Origin: Flavobacteriales bacterium UBA7666
Lineage (GTDB): Bacteria; Bacteroidota; Bacteroidia; Flavobacteriales_D; Crocinitomicaceae
Direction: 5' to 3'
NCBI GenBank assembly: GCA_002483265.1
Contig: DLHO01000028.1
Coordinates: forward strand, 62,001 to 126,000
Length of the DNA: 64,000 bases
Position 1 is the stretch's first letter; each line of letters starts with the position of its first letter. Positions 17,533 to 26,229 of the stretch are shown here, piece by piece. Made by a program: the position numbers and the translations under genes. The notes under the pieces were generated by a model. The model worked only from the letters and a program-made list of their open reading frames with translations, was not told the DNA's origin and made no database searches.

Positions 17533-19731
17533 TTGAAAAATCAGCTCTTATTAGTCACTCCGCCCTTTACGCAGCTCAATACTCCGTATCCGGCAACGGC
17601 TTACCTGAAAGGATTTTTGAATACAAAAAATATATCTTCCGTTCAGGCTGATTTAGGGATTGAGGTGATTCTGAAATTGTTTTCAAAGACAGGTCTGACA
17701 GCTCTTTTTGACGAAATTGAAACAAAAAATATTCAGCTAAGTGAAAATGCAGAGCGGATCATTACTCTGAAAGCCGATTACATTCAAACCATTGATGCGG
17801 TTATTCTATTTTTACAAGGTAGAAATCCGAGTTTGGCCCACCCTATTTGTCAGGATGATTTTTTACCGGAAGCATCGCGATTTAATCAGCTGGATGAACT
17901 GGACTGGGCTTTTGGAACCATGGGAACACAGGATAAGGCAAAGCATTTGGCAACACTTTATCTGGAAGATATTTCAGATCTGATCGTTGAAACTGTTGAC
18001 TCCCACTTTGGTTTTAGCAGGTATGCTGAACGTTTGGGAAGATCTGCACTCAGTTTTGATGAATTGTATGACTCACTGCAACAAGAAATAACTTATACTG
18101 ATCGGATCTTACTTCAATTACTCGAAGAAAGACTCCGGGATACTGACCCAAAGATAGCCGCGTTTTCAGTTCCATTCCCGGGCAATTTATATGCAGCTTT
18201 TCGTTCAGCACAATACATTAAACAGCATTATCCACAGATAAAAACTGCTATGGGAGGCGGCTTCCCAAATACGGAACTCCGTTCGCTTTCGGATGCACGG
18301 GTCTTTGAATTTTTCGATTTCATTACGCTCGACGATGGCGAAGCTCCCATTGAAAACCTGGTGGAATACCTGGATGGAAAAAGAGATCTTCAGGAACTGA
18401 AACGCACATTTGCACTTGTTAATAAGGAAGTCGTTTACCTGAACAATTCCAAAACACCGGATTACAAACAAAAAGATCTGGGCACACCCGATTACAGCGA
18501 TTTATTGCTAGATCACTACATTTCTGTTATTGAAATTGTGAACCCGATGCACCGTATGTGGAGCGACGGGCGCTGGAATAAGTTGACCATGGCACACGGC
18601 TGTTACTGGGGAAAATGTACATTTTGCGACATCTCGCTGGATTACATCAAGATCTACGAACCTGCAACAGCAAAGATTTTGGTTGACCGCATGGAGGAAC
18701 TCATTCTTCAGACGGGGCAAACCGGGTTTCACTTTGTGGATGAAGCTGCTCCCCCTGCCCTAATGCGCGAATTGGCATTGGAAATCATCCGGCGGAAACT
18801 GGTGGTAAGCTGGTGGACTAATATTCGTTTTGAAAAGAGTTTTACGCGTGACTTATGCATTTTACTCAAAACATCCGGATGTATTGCTGTTTCAGGAGGA
18901 TTGGAAGTTGCTTCAGATCGCTTGCTGGAATTAATTGACAAAGGAGTAACGGTTTCTCAGGTTGCCAAAGTAACCCGCAATTTCACTGAAACCGGAATTA
19001 TGGTGCATGCTTATTTGATGTATGGATTTCCAACTCAAACAGTTCAGGAAACCATTGATTCACTTGAAATGGTGCGTCAATTATTTGAAACCGGTGTATT
19101 GCAATCGGGATTCTGGCATCAATTTGCCATGACTGCACACAGCCCGATAGGTTTGAATCCGGAACAATTTAGTGTGATCCGGGAAACGGGAATCGGAACT
19201 TTTGCCAATAACGATTTGTATCATCAGGATAAAACAGGAATTGATCACGAACAGTTCAGCTTCGGACTCAAAAAATCACTTTACAATTACATGCACGGAA
19301 TTGGTTTCGACCTCCCTTTGCAAAGCTGGTTTGAATTCAAAGTTCCCAGAACACAAATCCCATCCCATTTTATTGAGAACGCAATTGACGAAACCGAAAC
19401 CGGTTTTATAAAATCCAGTTCCAAAATTGTTTGGCTTGGAACATCCCCTTCGATCGACTTTTATACCAAGTCCAAAAAAGGGAATCAGTGGGAAATGGCT
19501 GAATTAAGCTTTCACACCCGAAAGGACAGTTTTAAAATTCAGGTAAGTAAATCTCAGGGACTCTGGCTGAGCAAGACACTGCCGGAAATCTCTGTTTCTA
19601 ACAGTAAAGTGAGTCTTTTCCACGAAATTAAAGCTGATTTTGAACAACAGAACAGTGAAGATGATTTTGAACCTTTCTGGTATGGAAAACAAGTTGCACT
19701 ATTGAGGGAAGCGGGGTTGTTGGTATTGTGA
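17533..19731 (+). CDS. Cobalamin-binding-type radical SAM protein
   Basis: This 732-residue protein starts at TTG. The N-terminal region (about 1-270) resembles a B12-binding domain (LLLVTPPFTQLNTPYPATAYLKGFL, later FSVPFPGNLYAAFRSAQ and MGGGFPNTEL). The radical SAM domain follows, with Cys 357, 362 and 365 (GCYWGKCTFCD), a CX4CX2C arrangement instead of the usual CX3CX2C, then SGGLEVASDRLLELIDKGV. The family does methylations and other radical chemistry. The substrate is unknown and no biosynthetic partners are adjacent. Confidence 0.8.
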   Translation: MKNQLLLVTPPFTQLNTPYPATAYLKGFLNTKNISSVQADLGIEVILKLFSKTGLTALFDEIETKNIQLSENAERIITLKADYIQTIDAVILFLQGRNPSLAHPICQDDFLPEASRFNQLDELDWAFGTMGTQDKAKHLATLYLEDISDLIVETVDSHFGFSRYAERLGRSALSFDELYDSLQQEITYTDRILLQLLEERLRDTDPKIAAFSVPFPGNLYAAFRSAQYIKQHYPQIKTAMGGGFPNTELRSLSDARVFEFFDFITLDDGEAPIENLVEYLDGKRDLQELKRTFALVNKEVVYLNNSKTPDYKQKDLGTPDYSDLLLDHYISVIEIVNPMHRMWSDGRWNKLTMAHGCYWGKCTFCDISLDYIKIYEPATAKILVDRMEELILQTGQTGFHFVDEAAPPALMRELALEIIRRKLVVSWWTNIRFEKSFTRDLCILLKTSGCIAVSGGLEVASDRLLELIDKGVTVSQVAKVTRNFTETGIMVHAYLMYGFPTQTVQETIDSLEMVRQLFETGVLQSGFWHQFAMTAHSPIGLNPEQFSVIRETGIGTFANNDLYHQDKTGIDHEQFSFGLKKSLYNYMHGIGFDLPLQSWFEFKVPRTQIPSHFIENAIDETETGFIKSSSKIVWLGTSPSIDFYTKSKKGNQWEMAELSFHTRKDSFKIQVSKSQGLWLSKTLPEISVSNSKVSLFHEIKADFEQQNSEDDFEPFWYGKQVALLREAGLLVL

Positions 19732-19744
19732 TTACGCATTCTTT

Positions 19745-19776
19745 TTCCCACAGAGGAACACGGAAGAACACAGAGG
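19745..19776. repeat. Left inverted repeat bounding the GxxExxY gene
   Basis: The segment contains CCCACAGAGGAACACGG followed by AAGAACACAGAGG, an internally repeated unit. Its imperfect inverse lies at 20295-20336 on the other side of the GxxExxY gene. Confidence 0.55.
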
Positions 19777-19821
19777 TTTTTTATGTTTTATTTGTGGACT
19801 TAAAGTATTCATGCTATAAAG

Positions 19822-20199
19822 CTAATAGCCATTCAGTTTCCGGAAAATGTTTGCTTTTAAGTAATCTGTATTGAAATTGACCAATATTCCTAGTCTCAAT
19901 CCTGATAATTTGAGATAGGCCAGTAATTGTTTATGATGAATATTATTCAATGACTCAACAGATTTGATTTCAACAATTATTTGATCCTCTACCAACAAAT
20001 CCAACCTGTAAGCATCTTCCCATACGGCCTCTTTGTAGCATAATCTAAGCTTCACTTGAGATTTAACATTCAATCCACGAGATTCTAATTCATGTTTTAA
20101 TGCAAACTCATAAGATGATTCGAGTAGTCCGGGGCCTAAAGCGAAATAAACTTCATAGATAGCCGAACGAATTTCATAGCTGATTTCATTTTCTGTCAT
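19822..20199 (-). CDS. GxxExxY protein (PDDEXK_3-like)
   Basis: This 125-residue protein has the signature GLLESSY (GxxExxY, about 24-30), later DLLVEDQIIVEIKSVESL with the D...ExK arrangement of PD-(D/E)XK nucleases, and HKQLLAYLKLSGLRLGILVNF. Family members are common in Bacteroidota in several copies. Biological role unknown. The gene sits alone between inverted CACAGAGG / CCTCTGTG repeats, as if it were a small self-contained cassette. Confidence 0.85.
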   Translation of the reverse strand: MTENEISYEIRSAIYEVYFALGPGLLESSYEFALKHELESRGLNVKSQVKLRLCYKEAVWEDAYRLDLLVEDQIIVEIKSVESLNNIHHKQLLAYLKLSGLRLGILVNFNTDYLKANIFRKLNGY

Positions 20200-20294
20200 A
20201 CTTAAAGTTCGAATGAAGAAAGTTGAAATCCTATATAAGCCCGACTTGAATTTCCTGTTTTATTTCTTTATATTATAGTATGAACGTTACCTAT

Positions 20295-20336
20295 CCTCTG
20301 TGTTCCTCCGTGCCCGTCCGTGGGAGATAAAAAAGG
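20295..20336. repeat. Right inverted repeat bounding the GxxExxY gene
   Basis: CCTCTGTGTTCCTCCGTG followed by a CCCGTCCGTGGGAG stretch is the imperfect inverse of 19745-19776. Confidence 0.55.
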
Positions 20337-20342
20337 AGTGTA

Positions 20343-21368
20343 TCACTCAAACTCCAGTTCAAAATGCACTCCACCATTACCCTCCACACTTCGGATCGTT
20401 CCATTGAGTTGTTCTGCAAAACCATCTATTAAAAAGTGCCCGAAGTGGTGATCTCCATCATTTCCCGAATTTTCAGAAAACCCGGTACCGTCATCTTTGT
20501 AGGTCAGGTGGTAAAGGCCATCCTTCAAACTTAGTCCGAGGTAAATGGAGCCCTGATTTCTTCCTTTAAATCCGTGCAGGATTGAATTGGTGATCCATTC
20601 GTTGATCAATAAACCCAGCGGGATCATTTTGTCTACAGGTAGTTCCAGGTAGTCGATATCGAGATTCAGTTTAAAATTGTCGGGCTCATTGACGAGCGAA
20701 TTCAAACAATCTTTGAATAACTTTTCCCAATAGTTTGCTACATTGATCAGCGCCAGATCTTTGTGTTTGTAGAGCGATTCATGAATGCTGGCAATGGTTT
20801 CGATGCGGGATTGCGTTTTATCTAATACGCCGTTGAAGTTGTTGTTACCTTCTTCCATTTGCAGACGGATGAGACTGGAAATGATCTGCAGGTTGTTCTT
20901 CACCCGGTGATGCATTTCTTTTAGAATGACATCTTTTTCATTGTTCAGTTTTTGGAGTTCTGCGGTTCGCTTCTGCACTTTATTCTCCAAATCGTCTTTC
21001 AATTGAAGTAACTCTTCTTCTGCCCTCTTCCGATTAGTGATGTTGGTTGATAAAACGAAAATTCCTTCGGGAATAGGTTCTATCCGTAATTCAAACCAAT
21101 TCTTACTGCCGTCATTGTAAATGAATTCATTTTCAAACTGAAGTGTAACGCGTTCGTCCATGCATTTTCGAAGCTGACTGAACATAAACGTATTTTCAAT
21201 TCCCGGATAGCATTCCATCATGGTTTTACCGATCAGCCTCTCAATGGTGCTTTGCCCCTGACTTGCAACCGTGGTATTCACATAGAGGTATTTCCAATCG
21301 TAGTCGATTACCTGAAATCCTTCCAGCAAACTATCAAGAATACTTAAGTTTAATATAGATCGTTTCAA
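20343..21368 (-). CDS. PAS-domain sensor histidine kinase (HisKA_2 type)
   Basis: This 341-residue soluble kinase has a PAS domain (about 10-115), a coiled-coil linker (about 115-150), a HisKA_2 dimerisation helix with the phospho-acceptor in KEMHHRVKNNLQIISSL (His 153/154) and a HATPase domain (about 240-341) with N-box LINEWITNSILHGF and G-box YKDDGTGF. No transmembrane segment and no response regulator are adjacent, so it is an orphan that must signal to a partner elsewhere. Confidence 0.85.
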   Translation of the reverse strand: MKRSILNLSILDSLLEGFQVIDYDWKYLYVNTTVASQGQSTIERLIGKTMMECYPGIENTFMFSQLRKCMDERVTLQFENEFIYNDGSKNWFELRIEPIPEGIFVLSTNITNRKRAEEELLQLKDDLENKVQKRTAELQKLNNEKDVILKEMHHRVKNNLQIISSLIRLQMEEGNNNFNGVLDKTQSRIETIASIHESLYKHKDLALINVANYWEKLFKDCLNSLVNEPDNFKLNLDIDYLELPVDKMIPLGLLINEWITNSILHGFKGRNQGSIYLGLSLKDGLYHLTYKDDGTGFSENSGNDGDHHFGHFLIDGFAEQLNGTIRSVEGNGGVHFELEFE

Positions 21369-21559
21369 TGAAGTAGTGTTTAATTAAGTAAAAAAGTTAC
21401 CAATTACTGCCTTAATATACAAAAAATCAAGGAACTACAAGGAACGAATTATTGAAATCGATCAACGAAAAAATCGGATCACTGATTTGAGATCAAATGC
21501 AATGATATAGTAGGACTTCATAGATGAAATTTATTCATTTTTTTCAATTCAGCCTAAAT

Positions 21560-22072
21560 CTACTTTTCCTTATCTACCTTGCCGTCCTCATATGTCGGTC
21601 CGTAAAGACCCGGCACTTCATTTCCTGTTGAACGCAGGTAAATGATCATTTCTCCGCGGTGATGATAAATGTGATTGAACAAAAAACTTCGTGCTACAGA
21701 TCCTCTTGGAAAAGGCCCCATAATTGTTCTGTCACCGGATTTCATCGTCCATTGATCTTGCAAATTGTCTTCTTTTAGTGATTTCAATGCTGCTCTTGCT
21801 TTTACCACATTTTTCTCAAAAAGATCACGTGTGGCATGAATGTCATCCGGCGAACCGCGTTCCAAATCATCTGTTGACATATCATACACATCTTTGGTCA
21901 GTGTTCCCACATACCAGTAGTAGATCGTTGCAATATGCTGGGCAAGTTCTCCCATTGTCCAGGAGATTGGAGAAGGTCTGAATCCAAGGTGTTTCGCAGG
22001 TACGGCATGAAGTAACTTACGGGTGCTTTCTACTTCGTTCTCAAATTCTTCTATTAAGGCTTCTAACATCAT
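21560..22072 (-). CDS. DinB family protein
   Basis: This 170-residue protein has the DinB four-helix pattern with likely metal-ligand histidines in MGELAQHIA (about 46) and FNHIYHHRGEM (about 134 and 138). Many members are metal-dependent thiol S-transferases, but the activity here is not established. It is transcribed divergently from the XRE/pentapeptide gene. Confidence 0.8.
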   Translation of the reverse strand: MMLEALIEEFENEVESTRKLLHAVPAKHLGFRPSPISWTMGELAQHIATIYYWYVGTLTKDVYDMSTDDLERGSPDDIHATRDLFEKNVVKARAALKSLKEDNLQDQWTMKSGDRTIMGPFPRGSVARSFLFNHIYHHRGEMIIYLRSTGNEVPGLYGPTYEDGKVDKEK

Positions 22073-22189
22073 ACTCTCTATTATTAAATGAATATTGAAT
22101 TTAAAGAACTGCTGATTGCTTGCAAAATTTAATTGTTGTAAGTTTTACAGAATTGGAGAAAAGAAAAGGATTCGTCAATAAACAACCAT

Positions 22190-22240
22190 TAGTTGTCAAA
22201 AACAACTAAAAATAGCACTATAACAACTATAAGTAGTTGT
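22190..22240 (+). promoter_or_regulatory. Array of ACAACTA/TAGTTGT operator half-sites
   Basis: A perfect 18-bp palindrome, ACAACTATAAGTAGTTGT, lies at 22223-22240. Further half-sites are TAGTTGT (22190-22196) and ACAACTA (22202-22208). The array is in the gap between dinB-like and XRE genes, so autoregulation by the XRE protein is the natural inference. Confidence 0.55.
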
Positions 22241-22270
22241 ATTTTTACTTATTCCGGGATTAAGCCCCAA

Positions 22271-22278
22271 TACCTTTG
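22271..22278 (+). promoter_or_regulatory. -7 element of the XRE/pentapeptide gene
   Basis: TACCTTTG fits TAnnTTTG and lies 30 bp before the ATG. The -33 region is poor (no TTG), and the operator palindrome lies just upstream of where -33 should be, which suits an activated or tightly regulated promoter. Confidence 0.45.
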
Positions 22279-22307
22279 TTTTATCGAAATCAATAAAAAA
22301 GATTGTT

Positions 22308-23210
22308 ATGTTAAGTACAAAAATCATTGGTGAAAGAATCACTGAAGCACGAAAAAAAACAACCATTTCTCAAGCCGGATTAGCGGAACTGTTGTTTATT
22401 AGTCCGCAGGCAGTTGGAAAATGGGAACGCGGAGAATCCATGCCTGACATTATTACATTGAACCGTTTGGCAGAAATTCTCCGTGTGGATCTGAACTATT
22501 TTTCAGAAGGTTTCTCTTCAGTATCAGGGGAAGAAAGATCGGTTGAGGAATCATCGGAACCAACACCAATCACCTCCGAAAAGCTGAAGAAAGGAAAAAA
22601 ACTGAACTGGAACATGTCTCAGGGGAGCTGGCAGGATGCAGACTTTTCCGGATTGAAAAATTTGAATGAAAAATTCAGTTCCTCACATATGAAGAACTGC
22701 AAATTTATTGGTTCTGAACTTTCAGGACTTCAGCTAAGCGATAACCATGTGCTTGGCTGCGACTTTTCAGATTCTGATATCAGTAACAGTCACTTAAAGA
22801 GTTCTCACATGACTAGTGATCTCTTCAAGAATTGCATTCTGAAAGAAACAACGTTTTCGGGAAGTTATCTCAGCGACTGCGATTTTTCGGGTGCCGATTT
22901 TTCTGAGGCAGTATTTAAATCCGGCGGCTTTGCTAAAAACGGAGTTGTTGATGCGGTTTGGAATAGTACCTCTTTTCAGGGAATGTATCTTGCGGATCTT
23001 GTTTTCGAAGGATTGATAACCGATTGTTATTTTGAAAACTGTGCTTTTAAGCGGGTAACATTTCAAAATGCGCTACTTACCAATACCTTTTTTAAAAATA
23101 AGAGTCTGAAGCAAATCCAATTTATCAACTGTCAGGCAGATCGTTTGACATACGAGTTTTTAAAGAACGGAAAAGCGGATCTGAGCGGAATCACGCTGAT
23201 CAATATGTGA
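22308..23210 (+). CDS. XRE-family regulator with C-terminal pentapeptide repeats
   Basis: This 300-residue protein has an XRE helix-turn-helix (about 7-62, with SQAGLAELLFISPQAVGKWERGESMP), a Ser/Glu-rich linker (about 65-100) and pentapeptide repeats (about 105-300, A/C-D/N-F-S-x type such as CDFSDSDISNSHL and CDFSGADFSEAVF). Pentapeptide helices can mimic DNA shape or bind proteins, so the C-terminus is probably the sensing or partner-binding part. A palindromic operator array lies in its own upstream region. Confidence 0.85.
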   Translation: MLSTKIIGERITEARKKTTISQAGLAELLFISPQAVGKWERGESMPDIITLNRLAEILRVDLNYFSEGFSSVSGEERSVEESSEPTPITSEKLKKGKKLNWNMSQGSWQDADFSGLKNLNEKFSSSHMKNCKFIGSELSGLQLSDNHVLGCDFSDSDISNSHLKSSHMTSDLFKNCILKETTFSGSYLSDCDFSGADFSEAVFKSGGFAKNGVVDAVWNSTSFQGMYLADLVFEGLITDCYFENCAFKRVTFQNALLTNTFFKNKSLKQIQFINCQADRLTYEFLKNGKADLSGITLINM

Positions 23211-23272
23211 AGGGATCCGTGTTTTTTGTTTGGAAACTTTATTCGGTTTCCGGGAATGTGAGGGATAATTGC

Positions 23273-23337
23273 GTCCCGATAACTATCGAGATACGAATTG
23301 GACGAGCTTCCGGCACGAGCTGGAAGCTCGCGCCAGC
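23273..23337. repeat. TCCCGATA element plus 24-bp palindromic repeat
   Basis: A diverged TCCCGATAACTATCGAGA palindrome (23273-23290) is followed by arms GAGCTTCC / GGAAGCTC and, at 23314-23337, a 24-bp element beginning CACGAGC and ending GCTCGCGCCAGC. The same 24-bp element occurs inside a coding gene at 46469-46492. Confidence 0.6.
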
Positions 23338-23379
23338 TTAAAAATGAAATTTCTTACATTTGACTAAATCTTTCAGACT

Positions 23380-23742
23380 ATGAGTACAACTCCGGAACAC
23401 GATCAAAAATTTGCGAAAATGACCTTCGCTTCTGTTTATCCGCATTATGTAACAAAAGTTGAAAAGAAGGGTCGGACTGTTCAGGAACTACATCAAGTGA
23501 TTGAATGGCTCACCGGATTTGATGTGGCAAAACAACAAGAGCTCATAGATCAGAAAGTTACATTTGAATCGTTTTTCGAACAAGCTACGCTTCATCCCAA
23601 TGCCAACTTAATCACAGGAATGATCTGTGGTTACCGCATTGAGGAAATAGAAACTCCGTTGACCAAAAAAGCGCGCTACCTGGATAAATTGGTGGATGAG
23701 CTTGCTAAGGGGAAGAAGATGGAGAAAATTTTGAGAAGTTAA
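23380..23742 (+). CDS. DUF2200 family protein
   Basis: This 120-residue protein has the DUF2200 pattern: FAKMTFASVYPHYVTKVEKKGRT, VIEWLTGF and a central GMICGYRIEEI. It is cytoplasmic with no known function. The next small membrane gene follows after 37 bp and may be co-transcribed. Confidence 0.8.
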   Translation: MSTTPEHDQKFAKMTFASVYPHYVTKVEKKGRTVQELHQVIEWLTGFDVAKQQELIDQKVTFESFFEQATLHPNANLITGMICGYRIEEIETPLTKKARYLDKLVDELAKGKKMEKILRS

Positions 23743-23779
23743 TTGCCAGTTGCGAATTGCGAATTAAATATAACCTCTT

Positions 23780-24040
23780 ATGCTTAAATTACTCTTGATT
23801 CCCTATTTGATTATCACGGTTTTTACCAGTCTGAAGATAGGTAAAAGCATTACGCTTTCGAGGCAGCAGAAAACGATCAATATTATTTTGAATGCATTCA
23901 TTCCGGTGCTTTGGTATTACCTGGTCTCTCCTATTATCTTTCCAAAAGACAAAATACTTACACGTGATGAGCGAGAGAAAATGATAGCAGAAGAAAGTGG
24001 TAGTAAGCTTAATTCTACAAGTTACACTGATGGTGTATAA
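23780..24040 (+). CDS. Small two-helix membrane protein
   Basis: This 86-residue protein has hydrophobic helices at about 1-20 and 36-53 and a charged C-terminal tail (LTRDEREKMIAEES). No family is recognised. It precedes a GC-rich hairpin. Confidence 0.5.
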   Translation: MLKLLLIPYLIITVFTSLKIGKSITLSRQQKTINIILNAFIPVLWYYLVSPIIFPKDKILTRDEREKMIAEESGSKLNSTSYTDGV

Positions 24041-24046
24041 ATTAAA

Positions 24047-24068
24047 AAGGGGAACTTTCGTCCCCCTT
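24047..24068 (+). terminator. Hairpin after the small membrane gene
   Basis: AAGGGG and CCCCTT form a 6-pair stem with a 10-base loop just after the stop codon. There is no T-run on the plus strand, so it may act as a weak terminator or an mRNA 3' stabiliser. Confidence 0.4.
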
Positions 24069-24237
24069 AACCTAAACAAAAATGGTTTTTGCTACATTAC
24101 CAACTTTCAACTCGTCAAAAGTAGTTAAGTGTCGCACCAATCGGGTTACAGTTATTTTCTTTCCAGTTACATAAATCCTTCATTTTAGCATCAAAAATGG
24201 GAAAGCACTCGCCAATTTGATCTGACTTTCAAGAAAA

Positions 24238-24993
24238 ATGTCTATTCTTGCCCCTAAAACACGCATTCACATGAATAAACCAGCTATCACTGCATTGATT
24301 ACCGTTCAGGAAGTACATACTATAGTTAATTCGAGCCTTACTGATGCACATGTAAAAGATTTCGGAGGAAGACCTCTGTTTCAATTAATGATCGACAAAT
24401 TGCTTACTGTTAAGGCCATCAATAAAATTGTTATTACGACCGATTCGGATAAAGTAAAAAACATCTATGGCAGTAATGGGAAAGTCTCTATTATTGGTCT
24501 ACCGAATGCGGATACCCTTTCTGATCAATACTCCAATGAACGCATCCTGGAAGAAATGCCTACTTCGGACAGGTTCACGGCGCACGCGCTTGGAAAAACG
24601 GACGGAGAGCATTTTATGCAGACACAATGTATCAATCCCTTGCTTTCAGTTCAAACAATCGAAGATGCTATTGACCGCTATTACACTTATGTTCTGAATG
24701 ATGAATATCAGCAATTTGATTCCTTGATGAGTCTTTCCAGGGTTGAAAAGCGTTTGTATGGCAATGCAGATTATCCGGTAACTACACTGCGCAATGATCC
24801 ACACTTTGTAATCTTCGAAGATACCGTATTCAACATTTTCAACAGAGCGGCTTTCAATAGAAATAACAAACGAAAATTTGGAAAAAACCCCATGTTCTTT
24901 GAAGTGCCTGAGATTGAAAACCTGACTGTTGAATCTCATGTAGGTTATAAATTGGCAAAACTTGCTTACGACAATAGAAACTTGCTATTGTAG
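24238..24993 (+). CDS. Degenerate CMP-sugar synthetase-like (NTP transferase) protein
   Basis: This 251-residue protein matches the NeuA/KdsB-type nucleotidyltransferase layout: GRPLFQLMIDKLLTVKAINKIVITTDSDKV, an ILEEMPTSD segment, MQTQCINPLLSVQTIEDAID in place of LQPTSP, and a C-terminal sugar-side region. The N-terminal nucleotide-binding loop expected as ARxGSKxxPxKN is missing and is replaced by ALITVQEVHTIVNSSLTDAHVKDFG, so catalysis is doubtful. An ATG 11 codons in (24271) is an alternative start. No sugar-pathway genes are nearby. Confidence 0.55.
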   Translation: MSILAPKTRIHMNKPAITALITVQEVHTIVNSSLTDAHVKDFGGRPLFQLMIDKLLTVKAINKIVITTDSDKVKNIYGSNGKVSIIGLPNADTLSDQYSNERILEEMPTSDRFTAHALGKTDGEHFMQTQCINPLLSVQTIEDAIDRYYTYVLNDEYQQFDSLMSLSRVEKRLYGNADYPVTTLRNDPHFVIFEDTVFNIFNRAAFNRNNKRKFGKNPMFFEVPEIENLTVESHVGYKLAKLAYDNRNLLL

Positions 24994-25047
24994 CCGGGAA
25001 GAACTATTTATTGAATAACATTTCGAAAGATCATTCGGATTTACATC

Positions 25048-26187
25048 CTATTTCTTCCCTTTGTACTTGTCAATGTATAGCCTTACTTCTTCTTCTGACG
25101 CAAAAACATAACCTTCCTTTCCATTGGTTAAATCTGTGGAGAGAGCATTGAACATGTTTGCATCAATAATTCCCTTCCCATTATCGAAAATGGAGTAGCT
25201 AATTTCATTGTATTTATGTGTGGCGATTCTATGTGAAACCGGCTTTGGTCCATTATTCATAAATAACAGATCATACGCCTGACCTTTGTACACGCACCAA
25301 AAATGATTATGGAAAACCCAACATGCTATTCCGTCGACATTGCTTTGTGCATTCCGCCCATGGATCGGTGCTGCAGGAACCAATAAGGGAACTTCATCCG
25401 TATCCACTTCTACCCCGTCTATCCCGGCAGCCTTGGTAGCAAGTAAGAACATATCTACCAACGTGGCGCAATCGCCCTGCCGGCTCAAAAAACCGGAAGC
25501 GCCCGTTGCGGTATTCCCGATATAATTAAATTTAAACTGGTGAAAACGTTGAAGCAACTCTGCAAACTTTGCATCTTCATTTTCAGGTAAATTGACTGTC
25601 AAACTAGGAGGAACTACTCCGGTTGCTGCTGTCTTCGAAGGATCGAATCCAAACTTGTACAGATCATTTACCGTTATCTTTCCGCCCCCATTTTCCAATT
25701 GGTCTTTCAACTCTTTAGGATCTGCACCAATTGTTTCCGCTAAACTGCTGAGCGTGGAAAAATCCGGAGGCCCCTTTACTTTCTCCTTAATAACGGGTGG
25801 TACATTTGGTTTTCCTCTAAAATAATAGTAAAGTAATATGCCAGCAACTCCCACACCTACAGCTGCAACCGACTGTATTTTATTTTCACTGGCCATTGAA
25901 ATCAGCTTCGCTATCCAATCCGGCATTAACTGCACAGGAGCATTACTGCTGCTCTCCGAAGAAGGTTTTTCTTGTATTACGGAATGCGCCAAAGATTCAT
26001 TTTTCAATTGAAAATCGGTTGCCCCACCCGAATTCCGGGATGCATTCTCTTGTATTTTTTTTAGCTGAAGGGCTTCCGGCCTGCTATCTTCGAAGTGATG
26101 CGCCTTATCCTCAAGAACTGCTTTCCGGGTAGTATGCTTACTACCGAATTGATCCTTCCCTGAATGTTTATTTATTTTAGCGTACAT
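25048..26187 (-). CDS. Predicted eCIS cargo protein with a transglutaminase-like Cys-His-Asp domain
   Basis: This 379-residue protein has no signal peptide. The N-terminus (MYAKINKHSG, then FEDSRPEALQLKKIQENAS at 32-50) matches the N-terminus of the DUF4157 protein at 48060-50687, a pattern I associate with cargo of extracellular contractile injection systems. A hydrophobic segment (about 105-123) follows. The C-terminal domain has RQGDCATLVDMFLLATKAAGI (Cys 240), HNHFWCVYKGQAYD (His 293/295 and Asp 306), the order and spacing of a transglutaminase/papain-like triad. It could crosslink, deamidate or cleave target proteins. The function is inferred and no immunity gene is evident. Confidence 0.6.
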   Translation of the reverse strand: MYAKINKHSGKDQFGSKHTTRKAVLEDKAHHFEDSRPEALQLKKIQENASRNSGGATDFQLKNESLAHSVIQEKPSSESSSNAPVQLMPDWIAKLISMASENKIQSVAAVGVGVAGILLYYYFRGKPNVPPVIKEKVKGPPDFSTLSSLAETIGADPKELKDQLENGGGKITVNDLYKFGFDPSKTAATGVVPPSLTVNLPENEDAKFAELLQRFHQFKFNYIGNTATGASGFLSRQGDCATLVDMFLLATKAAGIDGVEVDTDEVPLLVPAAPIHGRNAQSNVDGIACWVFHNHFWCVYKGQAYDLLFMNNGPKPVSHRIATHKYNEISYSIFDNGKGIIDANMFNALSTDLTNGKEGYVFASEEEVRLYIDKYKGKK

Positions 26188-26196
26188 CTAACGGAT

Positions 26197-26229
26197 AGTG
26201 AATAGTTGTTTCGAATATAATTTATTTCA
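26197..26229 (-). promoter_or_regulatory. Promoter element shared by the two eCIS cargo genes (copy 1)
   Basis: On the minus strand the core TTATATTCGAAA followed by ACTATTCAC lies 10 bp before the ATG. It contains a -7-like TATATTCG. The same sequence, with only a few differences and almost the same distance to the start, precedes the cargo gene at 48060-50687. Confidence 0.65.
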
